A DNA stretch of 64,000 nt from JAJCYK01 sp965212195 (GCA_965212195.1 CBDBUW010000010.1:992001-1056000), one strand, 5' to 3'. Shown: positions 50,404 through 60,206, numbered from the stretch's first letter. Numbers and translations: made by a program. The notes: generated from the letters alone by a model not told the origin.

Positions 50404-52137
50404 ATGGACCAAACAGTTGAACAAAGGGTTTCCCTTTGGATGGAAAGCGATGCCATTGATCAGGAAACCAAAGATGAAATTCAGGCATTGAGCCGTGATG
50501 AATCGGCATTAACAGAGGCCTTTTACAAAGATCTGGAGTTTGGAACCGGAGGGCTCCGAGGAATTATGGGTGTTGGTTCCAACAGAATGAACAAATACAC
50601 CGTTGGCCGAGCTACCCAGGGCCTGTGCAACTACCTCAAAAATTGCTACCCTGATAGGGGAATCCGGGTGGCCATTGCTTATGACAGTCGCAATAAGAGC
50701 GATTATTTTGCCATGACTACCGCCAATGTATTTGCTGCTAATGATATTCAGGTATTTCTATTCGATGCCTTGCGCCCTACTCCGGAACTGAGTTTCGCGA
50801 TTCGGGAGCTGAACTGCCAGGGGGGTATTGTAATTACTGCTTCACATAATCCCAAGGAGTATAATGGCTATAAGGCTTATTGGCATGATGGCGCTCAATT
50901 AGTACCTCCTCATGACAAGGGTGTAATAGATCAAGTCAACGCCATCACCGATTTTGGAGAAGTTAAATTTAATGGTCAGGAGCATTTGATCACACCCATA
51001 GGGTCCGAGATCGATCAAAAATATCTCAGCACCTTAGAGCGACTTGTAGTAAATAAAGACGTCATTAACAGGCAGCGGGATCTGAGCATAGTTTATAGCT
51101 CCATTCACGGTACGGGGATCACTATGGTTCCCCAGATCCTAAAGCGTATCGGCTTTGAGAACGTAATAGTTGTTGAAGAGCAATCAGAGCCAGATGGTAA
51201 CTTCCCCACTGTTGTTTATCCAAATCCCGAAGAACAGGAAGCCATGAGCATGGCCCTGGCCAAAGCGGACATGCTGGATGCCGACCTCATAATGGCCACC
51301 GACCCAGATACGGATCGTGTTGGTATCGGGGTAAAAAATCCCCAGGGTAAGTTTCAGTTACTCAATGGAAACCAAACCGGGGTGCTGATCCTACATTACC
51401 TTATGGATCAATGGAAGGCTCACGGAAAACTAGACTCAAAGCACTACATCGTTAAAACTATTGTAACTACACAACTGATAGATGTTATCGCTAACCACTA
51501 CGGCGTAGACTGCTACAATACACTTACAGGTTTCAAATGGATCGCAGAGATTATAGGAAAACTGGAGGGCGATCGAGAGTTTATTGCCGGAGGAGAGGAA
51601 AGCTACGGCTATATGATCGGAGAAAGCGTTCGTGACAAGGATGCCGTGGCCTCCTGCGCCATTATTGCAGAGTTGGTAGCCTTTAGCAAAGACCACAATC
51701 AAAGCCTGTTCGACAATTTAATTGCTATCTATCAGGAATTTGGTTACTACCAGGAAGACCTGATATCTATTACCAAACCAGGAATATCTGGGGCCGAGGA
51801 AATTCAGGAGATTATGCGGCGTTTAAGAGAAGCACCACCGGCTACCTTTGCTGGGTCTCCCGTGGTTGAAAGCTTAGATTACCAAAAAAGCGAGAAAAAG
51901 AACCTGCAGCAAGGAAGCGTTGCCTCTATTGACCTGCCCAAATCAAATGTGCTACAATTTGTTGCTGAAGACGGCAGTAAAATCAGCGCCAGGCCATCAG
52001 GTACGGAACCCAAAATCAAATTCTATATGAGCGTGAATCAGGAACTCCCTGATGCCTCACAATATCAAGCAGTTACAGAGAGCTTAGAGCAAAAAATACA
52101 ACACATAAAGTCCGACTTGCAGGATTTTACACAGTAA
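50404..52137 (+). CDS. Phosphoglucomutase/phosphomannomutase family
   Basis: 577 residues of the alpha-D-phosphohexomutase family in the longer phosphopentomutase-like/PgcA form. N-terminal GTGGLRGIMGVGSNRMN, active-site Ser in ITASHNPKEYNGYK, magnesium loop in ATDPDTDRVG, sugar-binding GGEESYGYMIGE and phosphate-binding SARPSGTEPKIKFYM. It interconverts hexose 1- and 6-phosphates; the preferred sugar is not determinable. It starts 30 bases after hpd. Confidence 0.93.
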   Translation: MDQTVEQRVSLWMESDAIDQETKDEIQALSRDESALTEAFYKDLEFGTGGLRGIMGVGSNRMNKYTVGRATQGLCNYLKNCYPDRGIRVAIAYDSRNKSDYFAMTTANVFAANDIQVFLFDALRPTPELSFAIRELNCQGGIVITASHNPKEYNGYKAYWHDGAQLVPPHDKGVIDQVNAITDFGEVKFNGQEHLITPIGSEIDQKYLSTLERLVVNKDVINRQRDLSIVYSSIHGTGITMVPQILKRIGFENVIVVEEQSEPDGNFPTVVYPNPEEQEAMSMALAKADMLDADLIMATDPDTDRVGIGVKNPQGKFQLLNGNQTGVLILHYLMDQWKAHGKLDSKHYIVKTIVTTQLIDVIANHYGVDCYNTLTGFKWIAEIIGKLEGDREFIAGGEESYGYMIGESVRDKDAVASCAIIAELVAFSKDHNQSLFDNLIAIYQEFGYYQEDLISITKPGISGAEEIQEIMRRLREAPPATFAGSPVVESLDYQKSEKKNLQQGSVASIDLPKSNVLQFVAEDGSKISARPSGTEPKIKFYMSVNQELPDASQYQAVTESLEQKIQHIKSDLQDFTQ

Positions 52138-52142
52138 AGGGA

Positions 52143-52182
52143 GTAAAATTGTACATTTTACAGAAAATTGTTGATAATCAAC
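52143..52182. repeat. Two adjacent inverted repeats upstream of the histidine kinase gene
   Basis: GTAAAAT (52143-52149) and ATTTTAC (52155-52161) flank a 5-base loop, then GTTGATAATCAAC (52170-52182) is a perfect 13-base palindrome around one base. Both lie in the gap after the phosphohexomutase stop. The first may act as a weak terminator without U-tract; the second looks like an operator. Role not known. Confidence 0.5.
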
Positions 52183-52250
52183 TATTTTCTTACATGAACC
52201 CCCGTTCTGGGAATTCGATGGGCAAAAAAGTCGTTGAATTAGTAAATTAG

Positions 52251-53450
52251 GTGAATTTTCAACAGCTATTTTTTATGTACACCCGCGAACCATCCGGACA
52301 GTCGTATTCCACGGAGATTCAGAGACTTAGGCGCGAAAACAAGCGACTCCTAAATGTTAATGAACAACTCCGGAAGGAAAATAATCTACTCAACAGACTG
52401 GTAGACAGCACGAAAGTGGGAATGTTCGTAAAAAACGGCCAGAATATCTTTACTTACGTCAACCCCGCATTTTGTCAACATTTGAACATTTCCAAGGAAC
52501 AAATTCTATTTAAAGAACGCCCCAGGATCTCAAAATCTCTTAGAAGGTACATAAACGACGATAAAAAAGTTATTAAAAGCCAGAGCGCAGTTTTCAATTT
52601 AGTAGAGAGTCAGGATGAACAAGGCAACCAACAGTGGATTGAAACGGTCAAGTTCCCCCTGATTGAAGACCATCCGGGATCAACCGGTGTTTATGGCTTT
52701 ACCTACGACGTTACTGACGCGGTAAGTGCTCAATCCGGACTTCAGCAATCCAAGTCCGCTTTGAAAAAAGCAAACCTGATCAATGATGCGTTAAGGCAAT
52801 TTTCATACGCAGCCTCTCATGACCTTCAAGAGCCCTTAAGGTCGGTACAGGGGTTTTTGGGCATCATTAAAATGGAGTATGGCCCTAAATTGGACCAGCA
52901 AGGACTAGTGTACATCGATAAAGCTTCGGAGAGTCTGGAGCGCATGCAACAGCTGATAAAAGATATCCTGGACTATGCGGTTATTAATGGGGCTCGATAC
53001 GAATTGGAACCGGTAGATCTAAGCCTGGTGGTAAAAGATGTATTGCTGAATCTTGATCAAGCCATTCAGGAATATCAGGCTAATGTAGAAGTAGGAAACC
53101 TGCCGGTAATTATGGGAAGCCAGGGTTTATTGGTTCATTATTTCCAGAATATGATCTCCAATGCCTTGAAATACCGGTCCAGAAAGCAGCCTCACATTAA
53201 GATATTCAGTGAAGTAAAACCACATCATTATATAATTGGGATAACCGACAACGGTATGGGAATTGATACTGTCTATTTTAAAGAGATCTTCAAACCATTC
53301 AAGCGACTTCACCGGCAGTCCGATATTCAGGGTTCCGGTATTGGATTAGCCACCAGCAAGAAAATAGTGGAGATCCACGGAGGAAAGATCTGGGTGGAGT
53401 CAGAGCCCGGGACAGGATCCACATTTTTTATGGAAGTGCCTAAAAAATAG
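52251..53450 (+). CDS. Soluble PAS-domain sensor histidine kinase
   Basis: 399 residues, no membrane segment. An N-terminal coiled coil (EIQRLRRENKRLLNVNEQLRKEN) leads to a PAS domain (about 48-160; VGMFVKNGQNIFTYVNPAFCQHL), then a HisKA domain with phospho-His in FSYAASHDLQEPLRSVQGFLG, and a HATPase domain with NALKY, DNGMGID and GSGIGLATSKKIVEIHGG. No response regulator adjoins, so it is an orphan kinase. The start is GTG; the ATG at codon 9 is an alternative. The signal it detects is not known. Confidence 0.9.
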   Translation: MNFQQLFFMYTREPSGQSYSTEIQRLRRENKRLLNVNEQLRKENNLLNRLVDSTKVGMFVKNGQNIFTYVNPAFCQHLNISKEQILFKERPRISKSLRRYINDDKKVIKSQSAVFNLVESQDEQGNQQWIETVKFPLIEDHPGSTGVYGFTYDVTDAVSAQSGLQQSKSALKKANLINDALRQFSYAASHDLQEPLRSVQGFLGIIKMEYGPKLDQQGLVYIDKASESLERMQQLIKDILDYAVINGARYELEPVDLSLVVKDVLLNLDQAIQEYQANVEVGNLPVIMGSQGLLVHYFQNMISNALKYRSRKQPHIKIFSEVKPHHYIIGITDNGMGIDTVYFKEIFKPFKRLHRQSDIQGSGIGLATSKKIVEIHGGKIWVESEPGTGSTFFMEVPKK

Positions 53451-53482
53451 CCATTCTATCCCCTGTAATTAGGGTATTTTCT

Positions 53483-53490
53483 TAGATTTG
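53483..53490 (+). promoter_or_regulatory. -7 box for murB
   Basis: TAGATTTG is an exact TAnnTTTG match 20 bases before the murB ATG. No TTG at -33. Confidence 0.4.
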
Positions 53491-53510
53491 GGCTCTGGAA
53501 GAGAATCTCC

Positions 53511-54518
53511 ATGCCTCTGGAACATAACGTATCCCTAAAATCCTATAACACCTTTGGCATCGAGGTGACGGCTGCGAATTTATTGCGCGTCGATTCACCT
53601 CGAGTATTGCAGCAACAACTTGACCACCTTCCCAAACCCTGGATGATCCTGGGAGGCGGCAGTAATGTTTTGTTTACAGACAACTTCCCAGGCACCATAA
53701 TTAAAAATGAGATCGGGGGCCGGGAAGTGCTTCGGGAAGACCAAAACCATGTATGGGTTAAATTGGGAGCCGGTGAGAACTGGCACCAGGCTGTGCTCTG
53801 GGCCATAGAGAACAGCTGGGGAGGCATCGAAAATTTAAGCCTGATCCCGGGAACCGTGGGAGCGGCTCCCATGCAGAATATCGGGGCCTACGGAGTGGAG
53901 TTGTCGTCGAGCTTTGAAAGTCTGGAGGCCCTTAATCTGGAATCCGGTAGCCTCCGTACCTTCAATGCATCACAATGCCAGTTTGGCTATCGATATAGTA
54001 TTTTCAAAGGAGCACTTAAAGGACAATTCATGATTTTGTCGGTTATACTGAGGCTTTCCAAAGAGCCCCGATTCAATACCACTTATGGAGCATTAAAGGA
54101 TACGCTGGCAGATATGGGCGTTCAGGAACCCACCCTCAAGGCTGTAAGTGATGCGGTGATCAAAATCCGTCAAAGCAAATTGCCGGATCCCCAAATTATC
54201 GGCAATGCAGGTAGTTTTTTCAAAAACCCATCCATTCCCTCATCTCAATTTCAAAAATTGAAACAAGCCAACCCTGACCTACCGGGTTATCCCATTAACG
54301 AAGATTCAGTAAAGGTCCCGGCTGGTTGGTTGATCGAGCGCTGTAATTGGAAGGGGATCCGTCAGGGAGCCATAGGAGTACATGATCAGCAAGCTTTAGT
54401 GTTAGTGAATCATGGAGGAGGTAATGGCAAAGATCTCCGGCGACTAGCCAGGGACATTCAAGCCTCCGTCAAAGATACTTTCGGTATTGAGTTAAGCCCG
54501 GAAGTGAATATTATTTGA
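53511..54518 (+). CDS. murB: UDP-N-acetylmuramate dehydrogenase
   Basis: 335 residues of type I MurB. FAD-binding motifs ILGGGSNVLFTD and NLSLIPGTVGAAPMQNIGAYGVEL, the YRYSIFKG loop and the active-site GNAGSFFKNP. It reduces UDP-GlcNAc-enolpyruvate in peptidoglycan synthesis. It is 2 bases from the convergent deaminase gene and there is no room for a terminator between them. Confidence 0.97.
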   Translation: MPLEHNVSLKSYNTFGIEVTAANLLRVDSPRVLQQQLDHLPKPWMILGGGSNVLFTDNFPGTIIKNEIGGREVLREDQNHVWVKLGAGENWHQAVLWAIENSWGGIENLSLIPGTVGAAPMQNIGAYGVELSSSFESLEALNLESGSLRTFNASQCQFGYRYSIFKGALKGQFMILSVILRLSKEPRFNTTYGALKDTLADMGVQEPTLKAVSDAVIKIRQSKLPDPQIIGNAGSFFKNPSIPSSQFQKLKQANPDLPGYPINEDSVKVPAGWLIERCNWKGIRQGAIGVHDQQALVLVNHGGGNGKDLRRLARDIQASVKDTFGIELSPEVNII

Positions 54519-54520
54519 CC

Positions 54521-55009
54521 CTATATCATATGGGTCACATTCTCTAAGGTCCCATGGTACTGCTCCGTGCCTACTCCAAAGCGTTGCAGGAACTCCAAAC
54601 CTTCATCTACCTCCAAACCCTTGAATTCGCCATAAGACTTAAGATAAACTACCTTGAGAATACCCATGGAATAGATGATTCGGGCGCAACTCAGACAAGG
54701 GGACAATGTTACGAAAAGCGTAGAGCCTTCCACGCTGGTCTTATTTTTCACAGCATACAATATGGCATTTTGCTCAGCGTGTAACGCCAGACTACAGCTT
54801 CCCTTGGAGCTCCGGGGGCATCCGGTCTGGGGCCACTCCTCATCACAATTATGAGTACCGGAAGGTGGACCATTATAACCAATGGAAATGATACGGGTGT
54901 CTTTGGTCAATACAGCTCCTACATGCCGCTTTATACAATGCGAACGTTTGGCCAAATTTACGGCCAGCTCCATGAAAATATCGTCGAATTCGGGTCGTTC
55001 TAAGGACAT
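54521..55009 (-). CDS. dCMP deaminase family protein
   Basis: 162 residues with the zinc cytidine-deaminase motifs LHAEQNAILYA (HxE) and LSPCLSCARIIY (PCxxC). The arrangement of SHCIKRHVGAVLTKDTRIISIGYNGPPSGT matches dCMP deaminase/ComEB. It deaminates dCMP to dUMP. Other members edit tRNA or act on other nucleotides; this family placement fits best. It is divergent from the DUF2911 gene. Confidence 0.93.
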   Translation of the reverse strand: MSLERPEFDDIFMELAVNLAKRSHCIKRHVGAVLTKDTRIISIGYNGPPSGTHNCDEEWPQTGCPRSSKGSCSLALHAEQNAILYAVKNKTSVEGSTLFVTLSPCLSCARIIYSMGILKVVYLKSYGEFKGLEVDEGLEFLQRFGVGTEQYHGTLENVTHMI

Positions 55010-55097
55010 TTGAAAATAATTTTGGCCAAAGACCAGTTTGGTAAAATTATTGTATATTCATCAATTATTCGAACAGGTTAGTCAAATTTTAAATGAA

Positions 55098-55637
55098 ATG
55101 AGAAGAATAATAAAGCCCTTGCTGGTGATGTTCCTGTTAATCAGCTGGCAGATCACCGACTGTTATGCACAAGAGGCTCTGAAGCCCCGTCCCAGTCCTC
55201 TGGAGATGGTGACCATGAAATACGAGGACATCTATATGAAGGTCACTTATGGCCGTCCCCACAAGCGGGGTCGCCAGATATTCGGGGATCTGTTGCCCTA
55301 CGGAAAAGTATGGCGTACCGGGGCCAATGAAGCCACGGAAGTTACCATAACCCAGTCCGTTAAGATTGGGGGAAATCTGCTAAAGGCGGGTACTTACACG
55401 CTATTTACCATCCCTCATGAAGACCATTGGACCATTATCTTTAATAGTGAGTTGGGACAATGGGGTGCCTACAATTATAACCAAAAATTCGACGTGTTGA
55501 GGTTTGATGTGCCTTCCGCCAATACGGATCAGGTATATGAGCCCTTTACCATTGCTTTTGAGCAAAAAGCGCAGAGTGCAGAACTGGTTATGATGTGGGA
55601 TCAGACTAAGATCACCATTCCTATTGACTTTATGTGA
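55098..55637 (+). CDS. DUF2911 domain protein, secreted
   Basis: 179 residues with a signal peptide (MRRIIKPLLVMFLLISW, ending CYAQ). The family core is KVTYGRPHKRGRQIFGDLLPYGKVWRTGANEATEVT and AGTYTLFTIPHEDHWTIIFNSELGQWGAYNYN. DUF2911 proteins are abundant in Bacteroidota periplasm; function unknown. A longer frame from 55038 has no signal peptide, so the later ATG is used. A strong bidirectional terminator follows. Confidence 0.87.
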   Translation: MRRIIKPLLVMFLLISWQITDCYAQEALKPRPSPLEMVTMKYEDIYMKVTYGRPHKRGRQIFGDLLPYGKVWRTGANEATEVTITQSVKIGGNLLKAGTYTLFTIPHEDHWTIIFNSELGQWGAYNYNQKFDVLRFDVPSANTDQVYEPFTIAFEQKAQSAELVMMWDQTKITIPIDFM

Positions 55638-55665
55638 CAAAGACTGGGGAATGCATACATAAAAG

Positions 55666-55697
55666 AAAAAGCCGGAGGTGATCCTCCGGCTTTTTTT
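55666..55697. terminator. Bidirectional intrinsic terminator
   Basis: AAAAAGCCGGAGG (55666-55678) and CCTCCGGCTTTTT (55683-55695) form a perfect 13-bp stem with a TGAT loop and T-tract on the plus strand and A-tract on the other side. It separates the DUF2911 gene from the convergent susD-like gene. Confidence 0.95.
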
Positions 55698-55719
55698 ATT
55701 ATCAAGTCCGCTAATCCTC

Positions 55720-57078
55720 CTAGTAACCAGGATTTTGAGTTAAACTCGGATTGGCATCGATTTCCCTTTGAGGAATGGGGAACACCAGTTCGTTGGCATT
55801 CCAGGGCAAGGAGCCTACATTCCCTTCAGTCCTTTTAACATCCCACATGCTGGCGCCTTCAAAAGCCAGTTCCAGCTTACGCTCGGCCAGTGCATCCGCT
55901 TCGGTTACGGCAACTAAAGCAGGAAGTCCTACGCGAGCACGGATCACATTGATGTCATTAAGAGGAGTATCCCCTACGGTAGATCCAGCACGGATATTAG
56001 CCTCGCATCGAGTCAAGTACATCTCCGCCAGACGGATATTGGTAACGTTGGCATCAATACCATTTACGTATTTACCGGTTCTGCGTGAACCCGCTTGATC
56101 AAAATAAAATTGATTTAAACGGTCATCACCTGCCTCATAAAGCAGCAAATGGGTATCGGTAATATCAATATCGCCACGACCGCCGTTCTCAGCCGGTGCA
56201 TAGAAAGTATTTAACCCGTTGGTACCATCAGAAGATGTTACTTGAATTGCAAAAACATCTTCGGAGGTATTCGTTCCATTGTTAAATGCCGAGATGAATG
56301 TGGAAGTCAAAGTAAAGGCTCCGGAAGCTATTACGTTATTGGCCGAATTGGCGGCAGCCGCATAATTTCTTTGCTGCATGTACACCCGCGACAGCATGGC
56401 TGAAGCCGCGTAAGTAGTAGCAAAGAAACCATTGGAAGTGGGCAGCAAGCTTTCAGCATCCTGTAGATCCGCCAATATCTGAGCATATACCGCTCCTACA
56501 GAGGCTCTGCTTACCTGACTTGAAGCATCAATAGCCCTGGTAGGCTCTAATACCAATGGCACTCCGGGATTACTGTTGGGATCCCCATCGCCGTAGTCTT
56601 TACCAAAGAATAACACCAGGTAGAAGTGGGTGACTGCTCTTACAAACTTGGCTTCACCTTCCACCCTGTTTCTTTCATCGGCATCAACTGCATCTAAAGC
56701 GCTTAATACATTATTGGCTCTGTTGATGGTCTCATAAGCTTCCAACCAGATCTCCTCAACTTCACCGTTGTCTGTTAAGATTACTTTGTTAAATATCTGA
56801 CGAGGACCAATAAACGATCCGTTCCAGAAAAGCTCACCATCATCGGCAAAAAGGTCAGCATGCATCAGGAAGTCTCCTCCCCAGATGTCTGCATTCCCCA
56901 ATTCATCGTAGGCTCCTACTAACGCAGCCTGTACGTCATCGGATGTACCTAAAGCAGTATCATCCGAAATAGATTGTTGTGGCTCTACATCCAACCGGCC
57001 ATCGCAGGCAAAGATCACCATTATTAAAGCAATGGAAAGAGCCAGATTTTTTATAAATGTTTTCATTTTGTTTTTCAT
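55720..57078 (-). CDS. RagB/SusD family nutrient-binding lipoprotein
   Basis: 452 residues. Lipoprotein signal with lipobox VIFAC (Cys25), then the SusD N-terminus DGRLDVEPQQSISDDTALGTSDDVQAALVGAYDEL, tetratricopeptide-like helices (AMLSRVYMQQRNYAAAANSAN) and the C-terminal INVIRARVGLPAL, KLELAFEGASMWDVKRT, FPIPQREIDANPSLTQNPGY. SusD proteins cap the SusC pore at the outer surface and capture glycan or peptide ligand. The gene is 14 bases downstream of susC. An ATG 12 bases in is an alternative start. Substrate unknown. Confidence 0.96.
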   Translation of the reverse strand: MKNKMKTFIKNLALSIALIMVIFACDGRLDVEPQQSISDDTALGTSDDVQAALVGAYDELGNADIWGGDFLMHADLFADDGELFWNGSFIGPRQIFNKVILTDNGEVEEIWLEAYETINRANNVLSALDAVDADERNRVEGEAKFVRAVTHFYLVLFFGKDYGDGDPNSNPGVPLVLEPTRAIDASSQVSRASVGAVYAQILADLQDAESLLPTSNGFFATTYAASAMLSRVYMQQRNYAAAANSANNVIASGAFTLTSTFISAFNNGTNTSEDVFAIQVTSSDGTNGLNTFYAPAENGGRGDIDITDTHLLLYEAGDDRLNQFYFDQAGSRRTGKYVNGIDANVTNIRLAEMYLTRCEANIRAGSTVGDTPLNDINVIRARVGLPALVAVTEADALAERKLELAFEGASMWDVKRTEGNVGSLPWNANELVFPIPQREIDANPSLTQNPGY

Positions 57079-57092
57079 TTTCTTGTTCTGAC

Positions 57093-60000
57093 TTAAAACC
57101 CTACGTTTAATCCTACTGAGAAGGTCTTTGGTTGGGGAGCTGCGTAGAAATCATTACCCAAACCAATGTTTCCCGCTAGGAAATCTGTGTTTACTTCAGG
57201 GTCCCAACCTGCTCGACCGTCATCACCGTATTTGGTAAAGGTCAGCAGATTCTGGCCACTTACGTAAATCCTTACACTTCTCAGGTTAATACGATCCAGT
57301 ATGCTGGATGGTAAATTATAACCTAAGGTTACCGTTTTAAGTCGAACGTATGAACCGTCTTGCAAATATCTGGATGAATGCGCTGTTCCATTACCACCGA
57401 ACAACCTGGCTTGGGGCACATCGGTAATATCTCCGGAGTTTTGCCAGCGATTCAGCTGATATACGGTGTTGTTATCATAGAAGTCACCACTGGTCTCCTG
57501 GAATCTTCCAGCACCATTATAAACATCATTTCCTTGTACGAATTGAAAGAAAATATTCAAATCAATTCCCTTATAGCTAAAATCGTTGACGAAACCACCA
57601 ACGAAATCCGGGTTAGGGTTTCCGATCACTACTTGAGTAGCATCATTGACGTTATTGGTAGTACCTTCAGTACCATCGTTCAAGAAGTATAAGGCATCTC
57701 CATTATCCGGATCTACACCTGCGTACTCAGGTCCAAAGAACACTCCAATGGCCTCTCCCTCAACTGCCCTGTTAATGAAACCGCCTTCAATCACCTGTCC
57801 ATCCAGGTTGGTGATCTCATTAGTGTTAAAGGCAATGTTGAAACTGGTGTTCCAGCCAAACTCACCTACCAGGTTGGTAGAGTTGACCACAAATTCAAAT
57901 CCGCTGTTTTCCAACTCACCCACGTTTTGTGTCTGAGTGCGAAAACCTGTGGAACCGGGTACGTTCACGTTCAACAGCAAATCTGTGGTCTTCTTCTGGT
58001 AGTAATCGATCTCACCAGTAATGCGATCGTTGAGTATCCCGAAGTCCAAACCGACATCGATCTGCGTGGTTTCTTCCCACTTCAGATCGGGATTAGGCGT
58101 CTGGGTAGGGGCGGTACCGGCAAAGCCTGCGTAAGCTCCACTACCATCAAACAATCCACGGCTGGGGAAATTTCCAATTTCCGCATTACCCACTATACCC
58201 CAACTTGCCCTTAATTTCAAGAAACTGAAAACGCCGGACCCGCTGAGAAAGCCTTCGTTGGTCATGATCCATCCTGCCGAAACCGCCGGAAAGGTTCCGT
58301 ATTGCTCATTGGAACCGAATCGCGATGATCCATCCACACGCCCACTCACTTCTAAAAGATATCGGTTTTTAAATTTGTAGTTGGCCCTGGCAAAATAGGA
58401 CAGGAAACGATAGTTAGTCTCAGTAGAGCTACCGTCCGTAAATTCCGCGGCACTGGCAATTTGAGTGAATCGGTCATTAGGAAACTGCTGTCCCTCTACA
58501 AAGCTGACGTCGGTTCTGGATTGTTGATAACTCATACCCGCTGTAATTAACAGGTCGTGGTCCTCATTAATGTTCTTGTTATAAGTGAAATAGTTATCCA
58601 AGGTATAGTTAACTACCTGTGCCCAACTATTCACACCGGTACCATTTCTGCCACCATCGCCTGCATTGGTAGACCTGCCGTAAAACTCCTCATCGTTTTG
58701 CGTTAGCACATCCAGCCCGAATTTAGAAGTGAACTTCAGTTCAGGAGTGATATCATAACTAGCATAAAGATTTGTCAAATTCCGGAACACCACCGTTTCA
58801 AAATTTGCAAAATCCCGATGCAACAAGAAGTTATAATACAAGGTATTTTGGTTCAATCCACCAGGTCCATCCGGATCAAAAGGAGATTGCACCGGTGACT
58901 GGGCGATTGCTTGCAGTGGAGTTGAGAAGGCGTTGTCAGTGGACAATCTTTCATTCAAGCTTCTGGACAATAAAAAGTTCAAGCCAAAACTTAATTTATC
59001 ATTGGCCTGATGATCCAAATTAATCCTTCCTGAATATCGCTCAAAGTTATTACCGGTTAGTAAACCTGCTTGATCGGAGTACTGGCCTGATACGTAGAAT
59101 CGCGTCTTATCCGTACCACCGGAAGCAGATATATCAATTTGCTTAATACCGGCATCCTGAAAGGCCAATTTCTGCCAGTCAGTATCAAAATTTTGAGGAT
59201 CGTCCCAACCGGGAACAAATATATCGTAAAGATCCTCCCTAGTCAGTCCGAATAAAGTACCGCCAACCGTTCCGTCACTGGAGGAGTTGGCAAAGGCCTC
59301 GTCGAAAAGCTCAAAGTATTGATCTCTATTTAGCCAATCCACTTCATTTGAAGGTTCACTGGTACCCCACAACAGATCCACGTCAAACTGTGTTTTACCA
59401 GATTTCCCTTTTTTGGTAGTGATCAGCACTACTCCATTAGCAGCTCGCGAACCATAAATAGCAGCTGCACTGGCATCCTTCAGAATCTCAATAGATTCAA
59501 TATCATTGGGGTTAATATCGGATAATGGATTAGTCTGTGCCGTATTAACGGACAAATCTGAAGTAGTAATGGGTACACCGTCAACCACATACAAAGGCTG
59601 ATTTGAGGCAGATACCGAGGAAGAACCTCGCACACGTACCTGAATTCCTTGCCCTAATTTTCCATTATTGGCTTGCACGTAAACTCCAGCGGCGCGACCT
59701 TGAATGGCCTGCTCAAAGCTGTTAACCGGGATGTGCTCGATGTCAGCACCATCTACCTGAGCTATATTACCGGTCAGGTCCTGTTTGATCTGGGTTCCGT
59801 AACCTACTACTACCACTTCGGAAAGCTCAGTTACATCTGCGGCCATGGCCACGTCAATTACCGATCGATTTCCGATATCGATCTCTTGGGTTTCAAAACC
59901 AATGGATGAAAACACCAGTATTCCACCTGCTGAAGGAACGGATAATCTGTAGTTTCCGTCTACATCAGTGGTGGCGCCGGTGGTGGTTCCCTTAAGAATC

Positions 60001-60131
60001 ACATTGACGGCCGGTAAGCCGCCTGCGTCATCGGCCGAGGTGACATTCCCCGTAACCGTTCGATCTTGCGCCCATCCCTGGAAGACCAAGGCTAAAGCTA
60101 AGATCAAATTAATGAGTAAAAACCTCTTCAT
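57093..60131 (-). CDS. SusC/RagA family TonB-linked outer-membrane protein
   Basis: 1012 residues. Signal peptide (LLINLILALALVFQGWAQ), a carboxypeptidase-regulatory-like N-terminal domain (about 22-105, TVTGNVTSADDAGGLPAVNV), the TonB-box-like SEVVVVGYGTQ, plug domain (QAIQGRAAGVYVQANNGKLGQGIQVRVRG; QPLYVVDGVPI), and a 22-strand barrel ending KTFSVGLNVGF. With SusD it imports a nutrient using proton-motive force. No glycosidase, peptidase or regulator (ECF sigma, hybrid kinase) is nearby, so the substrate cannot be inferred. Confidence 0.97.
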   Translation of the reverse strand: MKRFLLINLILALALVFQGWAQDRTVTGNVTSADDAGGLPAVNVILKGTTTGATTDVDGNYRLSVPSAGGILVFSSIGFETQEIDIGNRSVIDVAMAADVTELSEVVVVGYGTQIKQDLTGNIAQVDGADIEHIPVNSFEQAIQGRAAGVYVQANNGKLGQGIQVRVRGSSSVSASNQPLYVVDGVPITTSDLSVNTAQTNPLSDINPNDIESIEILKDASAAAIYGSRAANGVVLITTKKGKSGKTQFDVDLLWGTSEPSNEVDWLNRDQYFELFDEAFANSSSDGTVGGTLFGLTREDLYDIFVPGWDDPQNFDTDWQKLAFQDAGIKQIDISASGGTDKTRFYVSGQYSDQAGLLTGNNFERYSGRINLDHQANDKLSFGLNFLLSRSLNERLSTDNAFSTPLQAIAQSPVQSPFDPDGPGGLNQNTLYYNFLLHRDFANFETVVFRNLTNLYASYDITPELKFTSKFGLDVLTQNDEEFYGRSTNAGDGGRNGTGVNSWAQVVNYTLDNYFTYNKNINEDHDLLITAGMSYQQSRTDVSFVEGQQFPNDRFTQIASAAEFTDGSSTETNYRFLSYFARANYKFKNRYLLEVSGRVDGSSRFGSNEQYGTFPAVSAGWIMTNEGFLSGSGVFSFLKLRASWGIVGNAEIGNFPSRGLFDGSGAYAGFAGTAPTQTPNPDLKWEETTQIDVGLDFGILNDRITGEIDYYQKKTTDLLLNVNVPGSTGFRTQTQNVGELENSGFEFVVNSTNLVGEFGWNTSFNIAFNTNEITNLDGQVIEGGFINRAVEGEAIGVFFGPEYAGVDPDNGDALYFLNDGTEGTTNNVNDATQVVIGNPNPDFVGGFVNDFSYKGIDLNIFFQFVQGNDVYNGAGRFQETSGDFYDNNTVYQLNRWQNSGDITDVPQARLFGGNGTAHSSRYLQDGSYVRLKTVTLGYNLPSSILDRINLRSVRIYVSGQNLLTFTKYGDDGRAGWDPEVNTDFLAGNIGLGNDFYAAPQPKTFSVGLNVGF

Positions 60132-60163
60132 ATTATATTGTTTTAGTTATGGATACACTTCTA

Positions 60164-60194
60164 AGAACTGTTTAAAGGAAAAATTAACAGTTCT
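60164..60194. repeat. 9-bp inverted repeat in the susC leader
   Basis: AGAACTGTT (60164-60172) and AACAGTTCT (60186-60194) are perfect inverted copies with a 13-base loop. On the minus strand a TAATTTTT sequence, one base off TAnnTTTG, lies in the loop and arm. It begins 33 bases before the susC ATG. Confidence 0.75.
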
Positions 60195-60206
60195 GGATGG
60201 GCTGGA

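Noticed and set aside
57646..57936. Antisense open frame within susC
   Set aside because: Codon-usage shadow of the susC barrel region; no independent evidence.
55720..60131. Polysaccharide utilisation locus
   Set aside because: Only susC and susD are present; no glycoside hydrolase, lyase, sulfatase or regulator lies nearby in this window.
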